A DNA stretch of 64,000 nucleotides, from NCBI GenBank assembly GCA_900762355.1, contig CAAFGE010000018.1, positions 1 to 64,000 on the forward strand, in the 5' to 3' direction. A program made the position numbers and the translations under genes. This DNA is from an uncultured Collinsella sp. GTDB taxonomy: Bacteria; Actinomycetota; Coriobacteriia; Coriobacteriales; Coriobacteriaceae. Below, piece after piece: positions 8,036 to 18,363 of the stretch. Position 1 is the first letter of the stretch. Each line of letters opens with the position of its first letter. The notes below the pieces were generated by a model. It searched no databases and was not told the origin of the DNA. It was given only the letters and a program-made list of their open reading frames with translations.

Positions 8036-9184
8036 TTAATCGAGGATATCGTCGAGGGCACTCTTGATACGGTCGGTCACCGACTTCTTACCGGAAGCGA
8101 CGTCATCGCCCATCTCGTCGGCAAAAGCACGGAGCAGCTCGCGTTGCTTATTGGAAAGATTGGTGGGAACGACCACGCGCAGTTGCACGATCAGGCGGCC
8201 ACGCGAACCGCCACCGCCAATGCGCGGCATGCCGTAATTATTGACGCTCACGGTGTCGCCGTACTGGGCGCCGGCGGGAACCGTCACCTTAACGACCTCG
8301 TCGGGCATAATGCCCTCGACCTCGATCTCGCAGCCGAGCGCAGCCTGCGCAATCGAGATATCGCTCACCAGGTACAGGTCGTCACCGTTGCGCTTAAAGC
8401 GCTCATGGTCGGCAACGCGCACGTTGACAATCAGGTCACCCGAGGGCTCGCCGCGAAGGCCGGCCTCGCCAAAGCCGCTCACGCGCAGCTGGCGACCGGT
8501 CGAAACGCCGGCGGGGATATCGATGTCGATCTTTTCGTGCGAAGGCGTGCGGCCCTGACCGTCGCAGGTCTCGCAGGGATGATCAATGACCGTGCCCTCG
8601 CCATGGCAGTCGGGGCAAGGCGAAGAGGACTGGACCTGGCCTAGGAACGAACGCTGGACCGTCGTGACATAGCCCGTGCCGTGGCAACGGCTGCACTGCT
8701 TTTCCTGTGCACCCTCGGCCCTACCGGTGCCATTGCAGTCCTCGCAAGGAGCAAGGCGGTCATAGCTGATCGTCTTTTTGCAACCGAGCGCCGCCTCCTC
8801 AAGGGTCACCGAAAGGGAGATGGCCATATCGCGGCCGCGACGACGCTCGCGGCGATTTCGGGCGCCACCGCCGGCACCGCCGCCAAAGAACGACGAGAAG
8901 AGGTCATCCATGCCCATGCCGCCAAAGATATCGTTGATATCGACGTAGCCCGAGCCGCCAGGGCCGTCCGCGGTGCCGTAACGGTCGTAGTTAGCACGCT
9001 TCTGCTCGTCGGAAAGAACGGAATAAGCCTCGTTGAGCTCTTTGAACTTGGCCTCGGCCTCGGGGTCGTCCGAAACGTCCGGGTGTACGGTACGGGCCTT
9101 CTTTAGAAACGCGCGCTTAATCGTCCGCGCGTCGGCATCCTTGTCGACGCCAAGTACCTCGTAGTAATCCCTATTTTCCGACAC
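8036..9184 (-). CDS. dnaJ: Chaperone protein DnaJ
   Basis: Hsp40 co-chaperone that stimulates the DnaK ATPase. The product has an N-terminal J domain with the HPD motif (TVHPDVSDD), a short Gly/Phe region, four CxxCxGxG zinc repeats (CEDCNGTG, CSRCHGTG, CPDCHGEG, CETCDGQG) and a complete C-terminal substrate-binding domain. The start is GTG at 9184 (VSENRDYYEVLG), with GGAAGGA upstream, giving 382 residues. It sits downstream of a second, aberrant dnaJ-like gene. No dnaK or grpE is nearby. Confidence 0.95.
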   Translation of the reverse strand: MSENRDYYEVLGVDKDADARTIKRAFLKKARTVHPDVSDDPEAEAKFKELNEAYSVLSDEQKRANYDRYGTADGPGGSGYVDINDIFGGMGMDDLFSSFFGGGAGGGARNRRERRRGRDMAISLSVTLEEAALGCKKTISYDRLAPCEDCNGTGRAEGAQEKQCSRCHGTGYVTTVQRSFLGQVQSSSPCPDCHGEGTVIDHPCETCDGQGRTPSHEKIDIDIPAGVSTGRQLRVSGFGEAGLRGEPSGDLIVNVRVADHERFKRNGDDLYLVSDISIAQAALGCEIEVEGIMPDEVVKVTVPAGAQYGDTVSVNNYGMPRIGGGGSRGRLIVQLRVVVPTNLSNKQRELLRAFADEMGDDVASGKKSVTDRIKSALDDILD

Positions 9185-9205
9185 GACCGAATCCTTCCGA
9201 CTTTC

Positions 9206-9234
9206 ATTATTGTCACAGTGCGTCCTATACCCAA
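9206..9234 (-). promoter_or_regulatory. Candidate promoter of dnaJ
   Basis: On the minus strand TTGGGT (9229-9234), a 17-base spacer and AATAAT (9206-9211) lie about 20 bases before the GTG start. No CIRCE or HAIR heat-shock operator is visible. Confidence 0.4.
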
Positions 9235-9265
9235 GCTGGGCCGGCCGCAAACAGAGGGCTAGATG

Positions 9266-10369
9266 TTATTGCATTCCGTAAGGCGAAAGCATGGCACGCT
9301 GCGAGCAGCTCGCAAACCAAACCGACACGAGCGCAAACATAAATCCGTTGGCAAAACCATTGGCAAACTGCATCGCGCCGCGCTTCCACCACAGCAGGCT
9401 ACGGTGAAGTACCCCATCCGAAAGCACCATGAACAGGCCCATGGCAAACGGAATAAAACACATCACGGCAAAGGCCGAGAACACACCCGAGATGGCCGAC
9501 AGCACCAAAAATGGCGCCACGATGCCCATCAGGTAAAAACCGGTACGAGCCTTGCCTTCCAGACGCTCGGCCTCAACATGGGCGCGACCGACCAAATCGC
9601 CACCCGAGGCACCGTTGGTGCCGGCGTGACCCATACCGCCAATACGGACCTCGTCGCCATCGTGCGTACCGGCAGGAAACCCAATCGTCTGCTCGGAGGT
9701 CACACGGACACGGCCGCTGCCGCCGCAATCGGGGCAGGGGTCGGCGACGACCTTACCGGAACCGCCGCACTCGGGGCAGACCGACTGAAACGTGCCGGCA
9801 CCGAACAGGAAGGACAGGTCGACATCGATATGGCCGCGACCACCGCAGCTCGGACAGGTATGTGCATGCTCGGACGAAACAGAACCCGAGCCGCCACAGT
9901 GGCCACAGGTATCGAAGCGCGTATAGCGGACGGTCTTGCGGGCACCGCCCTTGGCCTCCTTGGCGTCGAGCTTGATATCGACGACCACGTTGGCGCCGTT
10001 CTCGGGATTATAGGCAGCCTGCCCGCGACGCGGCTGGCCCCAGGCGCCACCAAAGGGAAAGCCGCCCTCAAAGGGATTACCATAGCCTGCGCTGCCGGCG
10101 TAGCCGCCGCCATAGGGCGAAGCCGTAGGAGCGCCGGCGAAGGGGTTGCCCGAGCGCATGGCGTCGTAGCGCGCACGCTTCTGCTCGTCCGAAAGCACGG
10201 CGTAGGCCTCGGAAACCTCTTTAAACTTTTCCTCGGCATCAGGTTCTTTGTTGACGTCCGGATGGAGCTTGCGGGCCTTTTGCTGGAAGGCCTTCTGTAT
10301 ATCACGCGAGGTGGCGTCCTTGGAGACACCCAAAATCTCGTAGTAATCTTTTTCGTTCATCGTCGCCAT
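9266..10369 (-). CDS. J-domain/zinc-finger protein with C-terminal membrane helices
   Basis: A DnaJ-like protein of unusual build, 367 residues from the ATG at 10369 (GGAGG nine bases upstream). Residues 8-70 are a J domain with HPD at 36-38. Residues 72-120 are a Gly/Pro/Phe-rich linker. Residues 155-220 hold four zinc repeats ([32 protein letters not shown]). A stub of the substrate-binding domain reaches about residue 265. The rest of that domain is missing; instead residues 278-352 are strongly hydrophobic, with about three possible helices. It may recruit DnaK to the membrane. It sits between dnaJ and hemW, and no frameshift is evident, since the frame stays open without interruption. 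Confidence 0.85.
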   Translation of the reverse strand: MATMNEKDYYEILGVSKDATSRDIQKAFQQKARKLHPDVNKEPDAEEKFKEVSEAYAVLSDEQKRARYDAMRSGNPFAGAPTASPYGGGYAGSAGYGNPFEGGFPFGGAWGQPRRGQAAYNPENGANVVVDIKLDAKEAKGGARKTVRYTRFDTCGHCGGSGSVSSEHAHTCPSCGGRGHIDVDLSFLFGAGTFQSVCPECGGSGKVVADPCPDCGGSGRVRVTSEQTIGFPAGTHDGDEVRIGGMGHAGTNGASGGDLVGRAHVEAERLEGKARTGFYLMGIVAPFLVLSAISGVFSAFAVMCFIPFAMGLFMVLSDGVLHRSLLWWKRGAMQFANGFANGFMFALVSVWFASCSQRAMLSPYGMQ

Positions 10370-10427
10370 GCGCGGCAACCTCCTGCTCACAGCAGCGTAT
10401 ATATTGCGGTAATTCTACCCGAGCGGC

Positions 10428-11660
10428 CTAAGCTAGACCCCAAAACAGCTCGAACAGCACATTTCCATCGAGCCAGCCCAAGTGGGTGGGCGCTAAACGG
10501 GCGTGGGCACGACCTGCGATAACGTCTTTCGAGGCGACGCACCCCGCATGCCCCTCGACATAATCGGGCACCCAAGTGGCAAGACCCAACTCGAGCGCAC
10601 GGTCACAGGCCGCCGCCAGCTCGTCTGCAGCGATCACGCTTGCCGAGCGAACCAACAGATCGGGCCCAATGCCACGCGTCATGCGGCAGGCGAGCATCAA
10701 ATCCTCGGCCGCAGCCTCGCGCTGCGACAGATATTCGGCCTCGAACGCCGTCGCGTCATCGTCACGTTGCACCAGACGCACGCGGTACGCATCGCCTCGA
10801 GAAGACACGCCGGGGAACAAACCTGCAAGACGGTCGAAATCCTCGTCGTCGAGCATGCCCGCGGCAGAACGACCCAGGCCCAGGTAGCCCCGTCCGGTCC
10901 AGTAGGCAATGTTATGGGCGCACTCATGGCCGTCGAGCGCGTAGCTCGCCACCTCATACGGGTGATAGCCAGCGGCACCCAGGAGCTCGCGTGCCACGTC
11001 CATGCATGCGGCCTGAAAATCCTCATCAGGCTCGAGCGATTCGTCACGGCACGCCATGCGATAAAGGGGCGTCCCCTCCTCGAGCGTGAGCGGGTAGACC
11101 GACACATGATGCGGAGCCGCCGCCAGCACGCCATCGAGCGTGCGCTGCCAGCTTACGGCGGTCTGCCCGGGAAGGCCACACATCAGGTCACACGACACAT
11201 CGAGCCCAGCGTCCTTAACCGTCGTGATGGCAGCGAGCGCCCGATCGGCATCGTGAATGCGGCCGATGGCGGTAAGTTCGGCGTTATCGAGCGTTTGCAC
11301 GCCCAGAGAGATGCGTGTGACACCAACCTTGGCAAGCGCAGCGGCAAGCTCGGCGGTCAGCGATTCGGGATTGGCCTCGCAGGTAAACTCAACGGGGGCA
11401 CACGACGCACGAATAAGCCGCGCCAGCTCCACCAAGCGCTCCCCCGCCAGCGACGGCGTACCGCCGCCAACATAGACGGTGCGGATCTGGTCAAAGGCCC
11501 CAGCCTTGCCAAAAGCATCGAGGCGCGCGAACAACTGCTCAAAATAGGCATCGAGCGCAGCGCTCAGGTCGCACGGAGCAAAACTGCGCGAGTCAAAGTC
11601 GCAGTACCGGCACTTTTGGGCGCAAAACGGCACGTGCACGTACAGCGCGGTAACGGCCAC
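10428..11660 (-). CDS. hemW: Heme chaperone HemW (radical SAM, coproporphyrinogen oxidase-like)
   Basis: Radical SAM protein of the HemN/HemW family with the CxxxCxxC motif at the very start (CAQKCRYCDF) and the YVGGGTPS motif. HemW proteins deliver heme rather than oxidise coproporphyrinogen, and the HemN-specific N-terminal extension is absent here. Length is 410 residues. The start is GTG with GGAGG seven bases upstream, placed over the end of dusB. In many bacteria hemW neighbours lepA and dnaJ, as here. Confidence 0.92.
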   Translation of the reverse strand: MAVTALYVHVPFCAQKCRYCDFDSRSFAPCDLSAALDAYFEQLFARLDAFGKAGAFDQIRTVYVGGGTPSLAGERLVELARLIRASCAPVEFTCEANPESLTAELAAALAKVGVTRISLGVQTLDNAELTAIGRIHDADRALAAITTVKDAGLDVSCDLMCGLPGQTAVSWQRTLDGVLAAAPHHVSVYPLTLEEGTPLYRMACRDESLEPDEDFQAACMDVARELLGAAGYHPYEVASYALDGHECAHNIAYWTGRGYLGLGRSAAGMLDDEDFDRLAGLFPGVSSRGDAYRVRLVQRDDDATAFEAEYLSQREAAAEDLMLACRMTRGIGPDLLVRSASVIAADELAAACDRALELGLATWVPDYVEGHAGCVASKDVIAGRAHARLAPTHLGWLDGNVLFELFWGLA

Positions 11661-11662
11661 TA

Positions 11663-12706
11663 TTAGGCCTCCAGCGGATGAGCAGGCACCGACTTGCCAG
11701 CGGCAAGGGCGGCCTCGCAGGCCACCACATCGCGCTCGATCTCATCGACCAGCGCCATAAACTCCTCGTAAGTGGAACAGCGCACCACATGGGCACGCCA
11801 AGCGGCGGCATGGGGCATGCCTTTTAAGTACCAGCTTGCGTACGTGCGGGCACGCGACATGAGCGGTAAGAGTTCATGCGTCAGCGTAAGGTGCTCACGC
11901 AGGGCGTCCAGGCGCTCGACGGAGCTGCGTGCCGGCACCGGTATGCCATCGAGTGCAAGGGCGCGAGCATCGCCGAACACCCAGGGGTTGCCATAGATAC
12001 CGCGCGCGATAAACACCGCGCTGGCACCCGAGCTGCGCAGATGCTCCGCGGCATCCTCGGCCGAGAACACATCGCCCGAACCGATCACGGGAATCTCGAC
12101 GGCATCTGCGACCTCATCGACGACCGACCAATCCGCCTGGCCCGTGTAGAGTTGCGTAGCGCAACGACCATGCACGGCGACTGCGGCAGCCCCTGCGCCC
12201 TCAAGCATCTGGGCAAATGTCGCGGCATTGCGGTCCTCGGCATAAAAGCCCTTGCGAATCTTGACGGTCACGGGCACGTGCGCCGCGCCCACCGTGGCCT
12301 CGACGATCTTCTCCGCAAGGTCGGGCGTGCGCATGAGCGCCGAGCCCTCGCCCTTGGTAACGACCTTGCGGGCGGGGCATGCCATATTGATATCGATGAG
12401 CGACAGGCGATCGTCAACGCGCTCCTCGACGGCGGCGACGGCGCTCGCAAACTGATCAGGCTTGGAGCCAAAGAGTTGCACGCAAATCTGCTGCTCCTCG
12501 TCGGCCGGTAGTACCAGGCGCCAGGTCTTGTTGCTGGCATAGGCAAGGCCCGCCACGCTCACCATCTCGCTGTAGGCAAGGTTGGCACCGCGGCGGCGGC
12601 ACATGATGCGGTAGGCAGGGTCGGTCACGCCCGCCATGGGAGCCATAAGGAACGGCTGCTCGGCATAGGCGCCCAGCAGCCGCTTGCTGTATTCGGAAAG
12701 CGCCAT
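11663..12706 (-). CDS. dusB: tRNA-dihydrouridine synthase (DusB-like)
   Basis: FMN-dependent reductase that makes dihydrouridine in tRNA. The 347-residue TIM-barrel protein shows MAPMAGVTDPAYR at the start, the catalytic cysteine in INMACPARKVVTKGEGSALM, and IGSGDVFSAEDA for flavin phosphate binding. Its usual GCP is ACP here. Which Dus subfamily applies cannot be settled by eye; DusB is the typical bacterial type. It starts five bases after the lepA stop and ends two bases before hemW, so lepA-dusB-hemW form a tight unit. Confidence 0.92.
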   Translation of the reverse strand: MALSEYSKRLLGAYAEQPFLMAPMAGVTDPAYRIMCRRRGANLAYSEMVSVAGLAYASNKTWRLVLPADEEQQICVQLFGSKPDQFASAVAAVEERVDDRLSLIDINMACPARKVVTKGEGSALMRTPDLAEKIVEATVGAAHVPVTVKIRKGFYAEDRNAATFAQMLEGAGAAAVAVHGRCATQLYTGQADWSVVDEVADAVEIPVIGSGDVFSAEDAAEHLRSSGASAVFIARGIYGNPWVFGDARALALDGIPVPARSSVERLDALREHLTLTHELLPLMSRARTYASWYLKGMPHAAAWRAHVVRCSTYEEFMALVDEIERDVVACEAALAAGKSVPAHPLEA

Positions 12707-12710
12707 AGAC

Positions 12711-14522
12711 CTACTCGTCCACCTTGAGGATCGCCATAAAGGCCTCCTGCGGGACCTCGACCGATCCGATGGCCTTCATGCGCTTCTTGCCCTCTTTCTG
12801 CTTCTCGAGCAGTTTGCGCTTACGCGAGATATCGCCGCCGTAGCACTTGGCAAGCACGTCCTTGCGACGCGCCTTGACGGTGGAGCGGGCAATGATCTTG
12901 TTGCCGATAGCACCCTGGATGGGCACCTCAAACAGCTGACGCGGAATAATCTCCTTGAGCTTGTCGCATAGGCCGCGGGCAAGACCGTAGGCCTTGTCCT
13001 TGTGGACGATAAACGACAGCGCGTCCACCTCATCGCCCGAAAGCAAGATATTGAGCTTCACAAGCTCGGAAGGACGATACTCGTTGAACTCGTAGTCGAG
13101 CGAGGCATAGCCCTTAGTGCGGCTCTTGAGCTGGTCAAAGAAGTCCAAGATGAGCTCGGCAAGCGGCATATCAAAGCGCATCTCGACCGATTTGCTCGTC
13201 AGGTGGATCATGTCGGTCGTAACGCCGCGGTGCTCGATGGCGAGCTGCATGACGGCGCCCGTGTACTCAGGCGGGCAGATGATCTTTGCCTTGAGGTAAG
13301 GTTCCTCGATACGCTCGATGCGCGTGGCCTCGGGAAGGTCCTGCGGGCTGCGGACATCGATCATCTCGCCGTCGGTCTTGTAGACGTGATAGTCGACCGA
13401 GGGACTCGTGGCAATGAGGTCCAAGTTGAACTCGCGCTCCAGGCGTTCCTTGACGACTTCCATGTGCAGCAGGCCCAGGAAGCCCACGCGGAAGCCAAAG
13501 CCGAGCGCCACCGAGGTCTCGGGCTCCCACACCAACGACGGGTCGTTGACGTGCAGCTTATCGAGCGCGTCACGCAGGTTCTCGTAGTCCTTGTTATCGA
13601 TCGGGAACAGGCCCGTATAGACCATGGGCTTAGCCTCGCGGTAGCCGGGAAGCGGCTCGGGGCAGGGATTCGACGCCCACGTGAGGGTATCGCCCACGCG
13701 CACGGCCTCGGGGTCCTTCAGGCCCGTGACCACGTAGCCCACCTCGCCGACCGTCAGCGCATCGACCGGAGTCTCGGCGGGACGCTTGACGCCCACGCCA
13801 TCGACCAAAAAGTCACCCTTTGCCTGCATCATGCGCAGGGTATCGCCCTTTTTGATGGAACCGTCAAAGATGCGCACCGTGGCGACGACACCACGATACT
13901 CGTCGAAGTACGAATCCAGGATGAGCGCCTTGAGCGGCGCGTTCGCATCGCCCTTGGGCGGAGAGATCAAAAAGACAATGGACTCCAGCAGATCGTGGAT
14001 GCCCTCTCCGGTCTTGCCCGAGACACACACGGCATCATCGGCAGGGATCGCCAAGTCATCCTCGATCTCGGTCTTGACCTCATCGGGATGGGCCGAGGGC
14101 AGGTCGATCTTGTTGATGGCCGGCACAATGTCCAGATTGGCGTTCATGGCAAGCGTCGCGTTGGAGACGGTCTGCGCCTCGACGCCCTGCGTGGCGTCGA
14201 CAACGAGCACCGCGCCCTCACAGGCTGCCAGCGAGCGCGAGACCTCATAGGTAAAGTCCACGTGGCCCGGCGTATCGATCAGATTGAACTGATACGTCTC
14301 GCCATCGTCGGCGTCATAGGACACGCGAACGGCATTGGACTTGATCGTGATGCCGCGCTCGCGCTCGATATCCATGGTGTCGAGCAGCTGCGACTCCATG
14401 TCGCGTTCGTCGACGGTATGGGTGAGCTCAAGGATGCGATCGCTGATCGTGGACTTGCCATGGTCGATGTGCGCAACGATTGAGAAGTTGCGGATGTGGG
14501 AAATGTCAATTGAAGTATTCAT
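12711..14522 (-). CDS. lepA: Elongation factor 4 (LepA)
   Basis: Ribosome-associated translational GTPase, implicated in initiation and 30S biogenesis. The 603-residue product starts [20 protein letters not shown], with G1 [10 protein letters not shown]3 [11 protein letters not shown] and G4 NKIDLPSA, followed by domains II, III and V and the LepA-specific C-terminal domain. The start lies only 25 bases after the rpsT terminator U-tract and its ribosome binding site is weak. Expression may therefore depend on read-through past that terminator or on a promoter I did not find. Confidence 0.97.
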   Translation of the reverse strand: MNTSIDISHIRNFSIVAHIDHGKSTISDRILELTHTVDERDMESQLLDTMDIERERGITIKSNAVRVSYDADDGETYQFNLIDTPGHVDFTYEVSRSLAACEGAVLVVDATQGVEAQTVSNATLAMNANLDIVPAINKIDLPSAHPDEVKTEIEDDLAIPADDAVCVSGKTGEGIHDLLESIVFLISPPKGDANAPLKALILDSYFDEYRGVVATVRIFDGSIKKGDTLRMMQAKGDFLVDGVGVKRPAETPVDALTVGEVGYVVTGLKDPEAVRVGDTLTWASNPCPEPLPGYREAKPMVYTGLFPIDNKDYENLRDALDKLHVNDPSLVWEPETSVALGFGFRVGFLGLLHMEVVKERLEREFNLDLIATSPSVDYHVYKTDGEMIDVRSPQDLPEATRIERIEEPYLKAKIICPPEYTGAVMQLAIEHRGVTTDMIHLTSKSVEMRFDMPLAELILDFFDQLKSRTKGYASLDYEFNEYRPSELVKLNILLSGDEVDALSFIVHKDKAYGLARGLCDKLKEIIPRQLFEVPIQGAIGNKIIARSTVKARRKDVLAKCYGGDISRKRKLLEKQKEGKKRMKAIGSVEVPQEAFMAILKVDE

Positions 14523-14547
14523 GCGGACTATCTTACCCGAGCGGTAC

Positions 14548-14584
14548 AAAAAATGGAGCCTGTTCCATAAAACAGGCTCCATTT
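14548..14584 (-). terminator. Rho-independent terminator of rpsT
   Basis: A perfect 14-bp stem (14551-14564 with 14571-14584) with a 6-nt loop is followed by TTTTTT on the minus strand. It lies between rpsT and lepA. Confidence 0.92.
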
Positions 14585-14618
14585 ATGCGCGTAATCTGTG
14601 TGGTGTGAAATTTACAAC

Positions 14619-14885
14619 TTAGGCGTTGATGCTGTTCACGAGCTTGGCAAGACCGGACTTGCGGTTGGAAGCCTGGTTCTTGTGGATAACATGCTTGGCG
14701 GCAGCCATGTCGAGACGCTTGGTGACGGTCTTGAGGGCAGCCTGGGCCTTCTCGGCGTCGCCCTCGGCGACGGCGGACTGGACGTGCTTGGTCAGCGTCT
14801 TGAGCTCGGACTTGACAGCCTTGTTACGCATGCGAGCTGCCTCATTGGTGCGGATACGCTTCTTCTGAGACTTGATGTTTGCCAC
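14619..14885 (-). CDS. rpsT: 30S ribosomal protein S20
   Basis: Primary 16S rRNA-binding protein of the small subunit. The 88-residue product reads [20 protein letters not shown] from a GTG start at 14885, matching the conserved MANIKSQ start of the family. AAGGAACTC lies upstream. The sequence is rich in Lys, Arg and Ala and ends near [13 protein letters not shown], all typical. It is transcribed alone, with its own promoter and terminator. Confidence 0.97.
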   Translation of the reverse strand: MANIKSQKKRIRTNEAARMRNKAVKSELKTLTKHVQSAVAEGDAEKAQAALKTVTKRLDMAAAKHVIHKNQASNRKSGLAKLVNSINA

Positions 14886-14960
14886 TTCTGGAGTTCCTTT
14901 CGAGTTCCTTGCAAAAAATGTATGACACCTCTGAGACACGGTGAGGTCATGCAATCGCCT

Positions 14961-14969
14961 ACTATAGCA
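14961..14969 (-). promoter_or_regulatory. Extended -10 of the rpsT promoter
   Basis: TGC-TATAGT on the minus strand, about 75 bases before the rpsT start. A consensus TTGACA lies too far upstream (32-base spacing) to pair with it, so it is read as an extended -10 promoter. Confidence 0.5.
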
Positions 14970-15018
14970 CGCTCCCCCTCAAAGGGATAGAACGAATTTG
15001 TCAAATAGGCAGGTATCA

Positions 15019-15981
15019 TCACGATTTTCTCAAGATGTTCGTAATCCAGAGCAAAAGCGCGGTCTGAGAATCGGCCGAACCCTTCAGCGCGAGCTCCACA
15101 TCGACCGCGCCCTCGAGCGCGGCAACGAGCTCTGCCATCGAAAAGCGACGTGCCCAGGTCAGATGATTCTTGACCTGCCAGGACTGGAGCTTAAGTGTTG
15201 CGGCCAACTCACGACCCTGTCCGCGCGCATCGAGCGCCTTGGCAACGATAAGCTCGCGGATGCGGCCGCACAGCAATGTGTAAGTCCACACGTAGCTCTT
15301 GGCGGGCAGTAGATTGAAGAGCTCGAGAGAGCGTCGCATGTCACGGGCCGAGACCGCATTGAGAAAGTCCCAGGGTTGAACCTCGGCCGTACGTACAATC
15401 CAGCGCTCAACGTCGGCAAGCTCAATCTGCGGCGCCTCGACCATCTGGGCAAGCTTAGCCAAGTCGTTATCGAGCATGCGAGTGTTTTCACCCGAACGCG
15501 AGACGAGTTCCTCGGCGGCCGCCGTCGAGATCGACTTGCCGTGCTGCGTCGCCATCTGTTGCACGCGGCGCGGTAACTCCCAGCGCTTGGTGCCGGAGCA
15601 ATCGATCACGGCCTTCTTGTCGATCTTGGCGATCGCCTTATGCAGGCGCGTGTTCTTGGCAAGCGAGTCGGCGATGATGAGGCAGACCGTTGTGGGACTG
15701 GGACTCGCCAGATACTCGACGAGCGGCTCCGAGACCGACTTGGCGAGCTTTGAGCAGCCGTCAAGGATTACCAGGCGAAACTCACTACCCATCGGAAAGG
15801 TGTTAAGCGATCCGATAATGGACTCGATATCGGGGTCCTTGGTCATGTCGCGCTCGTCGAGGTTGAACTCGACCATACCCGACTTTTCCAGACGCGCTTT
15901 CATACGCGAGACGGCGTGATCGCGCTTGACTCCGTCGGTACCGACGATCAGATATGCCGGCAGCAAACCGGTTTCGGACAT
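15019..15981 (-). CDS. holA: DNA polymerase III subunit delta
   Basis: Clamp-loader subunit that opens the beta clamp. The 320-residue product starts MSETGLLPAYLIVGTDGVKR and has the AAA+-like fold of HolA without a working Walker A. Typical stretches are LVILDGCSKLAKS and LVEYLASPSPTTVCLIIADS, with a helical collar domain at the end (NHLTWARRFSMAELVAALE). GGGAGGGGAG precedes the ATG. HolA directly after ComEC and ahead of rpsT is a classic arrangement in Gram-positive and actinobacterial genomes. Confidence 0.93.
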   Translation of the reverse strand: MSETGLLPAYLIVGTDGVKRDHAVSRMKARLEKSGMVEFNLDERDMTKDPDIESIIGSLNTFPMGSEFRLVILDGCSKLAKSVSEPLVEYLASPSPTTVCLIIADSLAKNTRLHKAIAKIDKKAVIDCSGTKRWELPRRVQQMATQHGKSISTAAAEELVSRSGENTRMLDNDLAKLAQMVEAPQIELADVERWIVRTAEVQPWDFLNAVSARDMRRSLELFNLLPAKSYVWTYTLLCGRIRELIVAKALDARGQGRELAATLKLQSWQVKNHLTWARRFSMAELVAALEGAVDVELALKGSADSQTALLLWITNILRKS

Positions 15982-16059
15982 TGCGCTCCCCTCCCGCGGG
16001 CCTTCGTATTCGTTCCGTGCCATTCTAGCCCAGGGGCCCACCACACGCCAACGACGTCG

Positions 16060-18363
16060 TCACGGTTGCTGGCATCGCATCGCAAAGCCATTCGCAGTCG
16101 GCGTGACGGTAATGTCGCCGTGTTCGATAGTGCACGCGAAAACGCCGCCCGCTTCCTTAACGGCATCGATGCAGGCATCGGACGGATGGCCGTATCGATT
16201 CCCCTCCCCCGCGCTCGCGAGGGAAAGCTCGGGCTTCAGGACGTCCAGCAACTCATCATCGACTGAAACCTTAGAGCCGTGATGCCCAAGTTTAAGTACG
16301 TCGATATCCCCCACCTCCTGCACGAATTCCCGTTCTTGGTCGATCTCGGCATCACCGGTGAGGAGCATACGCAGGCCCTTGCCTTCCTGAACATATGAGA
16401 GCAGCAGGACAAGCGAGTCCTCATTTCCCTCGCCATCCACGGACTCGAATGGCCACATCACGCGGGCGCAAAATGAGCCGATATCGACCGTATCCCCACG
16501 GCGCACCTGCCGATACTCCACGCCAGGTCGGTTCAATACCTCGGCAGGAGCATCCTCCAGCGCATCCGCCGCCACGGCAATCGTACCGACCGAAAACTGT
16601 TCGAGCACGGCAGGCAGACCACCCCAGTGATCCTCATCCCAATGCGTCACAAAGACGGCATCGATATGGTGCACGTTATTGCGAACCAACGCCGCCACCA
16701 CGCGCTCGTCGAGCCCGCAGTCGACGAGCGCCACTGCGCCGCCCTGGCGAATAAGAATCGCATCGGCCTGGCCCACATCGAGCACCGTCACCGAAGGCGG
16801 AGCGAATCGATCCCAGTAGACGTACGGAATCGCAGCCAAGAGCACCAGGCATGCAAGCCCCACCGCCATAGGACGTGCACGGGGACGCGGCCACCAGACA
16901 AGCAGAACCGCCAGCAAACACGGCACTAGGTAAATCCACATGCTATCGGGCGGCACGCTCACGGATGCACCCGGCACGGCGGCAAACAGCTGCTCAAAGA
17001 ACAGCGCGCAACGGGCGGCAATCATGGGCACAACGAGCGCCCAAGTCCGCAACGGCGCCAGGAGCGAAAAGGGAACCAGCACGATCGACACGGCGAGCAG
17101 TGCACTCACCACCGGACCGAGGACCGCATTTGCCAGCGGAGCAATGAGCGAGAACGTACCGAAGGCAGGAATGGTAATGGGAAGTGTCGCCAGTTGCGAG
17201 CACAGCGTGACGGAAAGCATGCTGGCAACGCCCGACGGAACACTCAGCTCACCCAAAGCGTAGGTCGCATAGGGGCAAAAGCACAGAATGGCTAAGACGC
17301 TGGCACATGAAAGCTGAAAGCCCATCTCGAACAGAACCGTCGGCCGCAGCAACACAAAGATGGACATGGTAACGAAGAGTGCCGATGCGCCGTGCCGGCG
17401 CCGCCCCGCGCCGTTTACGACAAGCGTCGCGAACACCATGCAGCACGCGCGCACGGCAGAGGGAGACGCGCCCGTAAAAGCAGCGTAGCCCACAAGCGTT
17501 ATCGCCAATATCGCCCGTTGAAGACCGCGTGAGCACCGAGTCTTTTGCAATACACCCTCGATTACAAACCCCACGATTGCCAAATGGCTGCCCGAGACGG
17601 CGATAAGATGCGCCGTTCCCGTCACCGAAAACCAGTCGCCCGCCGGCTGGGCGCGCAGCTCGGCCGAACGACCGCAGACGACACCGGCTATGAGTGCACG
17701 CGCCGGGTCGGTCGCAGGCGCGATGGACGCAAGCAGCCCATTTCGCAGCCGAAGCAGCGGCCCCGGAGAGTCTTCATCGACCGACAAAATCCGAACGACT
17801 TTAACCTTGCGCACCTCGCCTCGGAGCACGCGCGATCGTCCATACGCATCGTTCTCAAAACGTGAAACGCGACCGATAACACGCACGTGCGCCCCGACCT
17901 TGAGCTCGAGGTCGCACGATAGGCGAACCATTGCCAAGTTCTTACCGTCCGTGCGTGCCTCGCAGGTATAGAAATACACGTCGTCGTTTATGGATGGGTC
18001 ACCCTGCACGACAAACTCAAGGCTGCTTGCCGCTCGACCGTCGAGCGCCTTCGAGGCGCTTAGCACGCCCACAGCCCACCACGCCGAGACGACCGCTCCC
18101 GCCACGAGACCGACGAACGCGGCATACAGCCACCGCTTCAAAGGGGCAAGCCGCGCACAAGATTGAGCCAGCACAACGAATACCGCCGCCGTAACGGGAA
18201 TGGCCCATAGCGGCCCGACCGCCGAAGCCCGCTCCCACAGCAGCGCATCGGCGGCCACGTTGAGCACCAAGGCGCAGCTCATGCACATGCCGGCACACAG
18301 GGCCATCGTCCACGGCATCAGAAGCCGCGGAGGCATCACATGCTCGCGCTCGGTCGCACTCAT
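16060..18363 (-). CDS. comEC: DNA uptake channel ComEC/Rec2
   Basis: Polytopic membrane protein that carries single-stranded DNA across the membrane during transformation. The 767-residue product has N-terminal membrane helices, an OB-like domain (near 110-190), a long helical competence domain (ISGSHLAIVGFVIEG, AFTGASPSAVRA) and a C-terminal metallo-beta-lactamase domain with THWDEDHWGG and LKLGHHGSK. All parts appear intact. Its start overlaps the comEA stop by four bases, so the two are translationally coupled. Whether the cell is competent cannot be read from the sequence. Confidence 0.96.
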   Translation of the reverse strand: MSATEREHVMPPRLLMPWTMALCAGMCMSCALVLNVAADALLWERASAVGPLWAIPVTAAVFVVLAQSCARLAPLKRWLYAAFVGLVAGAVVSAWWAVGVLSASKALDGRAASSLEFVVQGDPSINDDVYFYTCEARTDGKNLAMVRLSCDLELKVGAHVRVIGRVSRFENDAYGRSRVLRGEVRKVKVVRILSVDEDSPGPLLRLRNGLLASIAPATDPARALIAGVVCGRSAELRAQPAGDWFSVTGTAHLIAVSGSHLAIVGFVIEGVLQKTRCSRGLQRAILAITLVGYAAFTGASPSAVRACCMVFATLVVNGAGRRRHGASALFVTMSIFVLLRPTVLFEMGFQLSCASVLAILCFCPYATYALGELSVPSGVASMLSVTLCSQLATLPITIPAFGTFSLIAPLANAVLGPVVSALLAVSIVLVPFSLLAPLRTWALVVPMIAARCALFFEQLFAAVPGASVSVPPDSMWIYLVPCLLAVLLVWWPRPRARPMAVGLACLVLLAAIPYVYWDRFAPPSVTVLDVGQADAILIRQGGAVALVDCGLDERVVAALVRNNVHHIDAVFVTHWDEDHWGGLPAVLEQFSVGTIAVAADALEDAPAEVLNRPGVEYRQVRRGDTVDIGSFCARVMWPFESVDGEGNEDSLVLLLSYVQEGKGLRMLLTGDAEIDQEREFVQEVGDIDVLKLGHHGSKVSVDDELLDVLKPELSLASAGEGNRYGHPSDACIDAVKEAGGVFACTIEHGDITVTPTANGFAMRCQQP

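Noticed and set aside
9182..9265. CIRCE or HAIR heat-shock operator at dnaJ
   Set aside because: No TTAGCACTC-N9-GAGTGCTAA and no CTTGAGT-N7-ACTCAAG pattern is present in the gap.
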